Of a DNA stretch of 17,500 nt, positions 17,418-17,500 are shown piece by piece. Numbering within the stretch: position 1 is the first letter of the stretch; every line of letters begins with the position of its first letter. A program made the translations under genes and the position numbers. The stretch comes from Monoplex corrugatus (taxonomy: Eukaryota; Mollusca; Gastropoda; Littorinimorpha; Ranellidae): the NCBI GenBank assembly GCA_030674185.1, contig JAPXFY010000128.1, forward strand, positions 37,501-55,000, in the 5' to 3' direction. The notes under the pieces are model-generated. The model was not told the DNA's origin. It ran no database searches and worked only from the letters and a program-made list of their open reading frames with translations.

Positions 17418-17432
17418 GGGGGGGGGGGGGGG
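17418..17432. repeat. Poly-G run (G15)
   Basis: Fifteen consecutive G bases after ACAGGA, close to the G-rich cluster at 17314-17338. Confidence 0.9.
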
Positions 17433-17500
17433 CGTCTGCTGACATTGTTAAAAACTATTCAAAGAAATACTCAGTAAATAAATGGAAGAAAAAAACTCAA

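Overview
The window is eukaryotic, non-bacterial DNA that looks intergenic or intronic. It is AT-rich and full of microsatellites and decayed retroelements, with no host gene, tRNA or rRNA that I can support. Two tRNA-headed repeat types resemble SINEs that I remember as widespread in gastropod and other mollusc genomes, and the LINE fragments have a CR1/L2-like and another non-LTR flavour. Together these suggest a mollusc, most likely a gastropod. That assignment rests on memory of repeat consensus sequences, not on a search.

Layout. 1-1250 is anonymous AT-rich DNA with a short (ATGTA)n patch. 1255-7500 and 11330-12790 are dominated by one composite repeat seen three times on the + strand. 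Its order is block X (about 500 bp, starting with four palindromes about 50 bp apart), a TATTG/TATCG pentamer zone, block Y (a tRNA-SINE-like segment) and block Z (a further downstream stretch shared by all copies). Copy 1 is 1255-2715. Copy 2 starts directly after it, is interrupted by a 5'-truncated LINE with an open reverse transcriptase (about 3310-5354), and then carries a 730-bp head-to-tail duplication (5912-6644 and 6645-7373). Copy 3 (about 11330-12790) keeps only the end of X.

7857-8190 looks like a minus-strand SINE ending in a long (AAT/ATC)n tail. 8714-9870 is a badly decayed copy of a second non-LTR element with recognisable endonuclease, reverse transcriptase and C-terminal pieces in several frames. 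9870-11186 is anonymous. 13200-13610 is a large compound microsatellite (GT, GTAT, GA, GACA). 15160-15505 is a diverged SINE with an A-rich tail. The rest, to 17500, is anonymous apart from simple repeats and G-rich tracts. One unidentified open frame at 16520-16798 is the only weak candidate for a host exon.

Nothing here forms a gene pathway. The interesting content is repeat biology: the composite X-pentamer-Y-Z unit, its regularly spaced palindromes, the CpG-bearing pentamer arrays, and the similar 3' tails of three retroelements.
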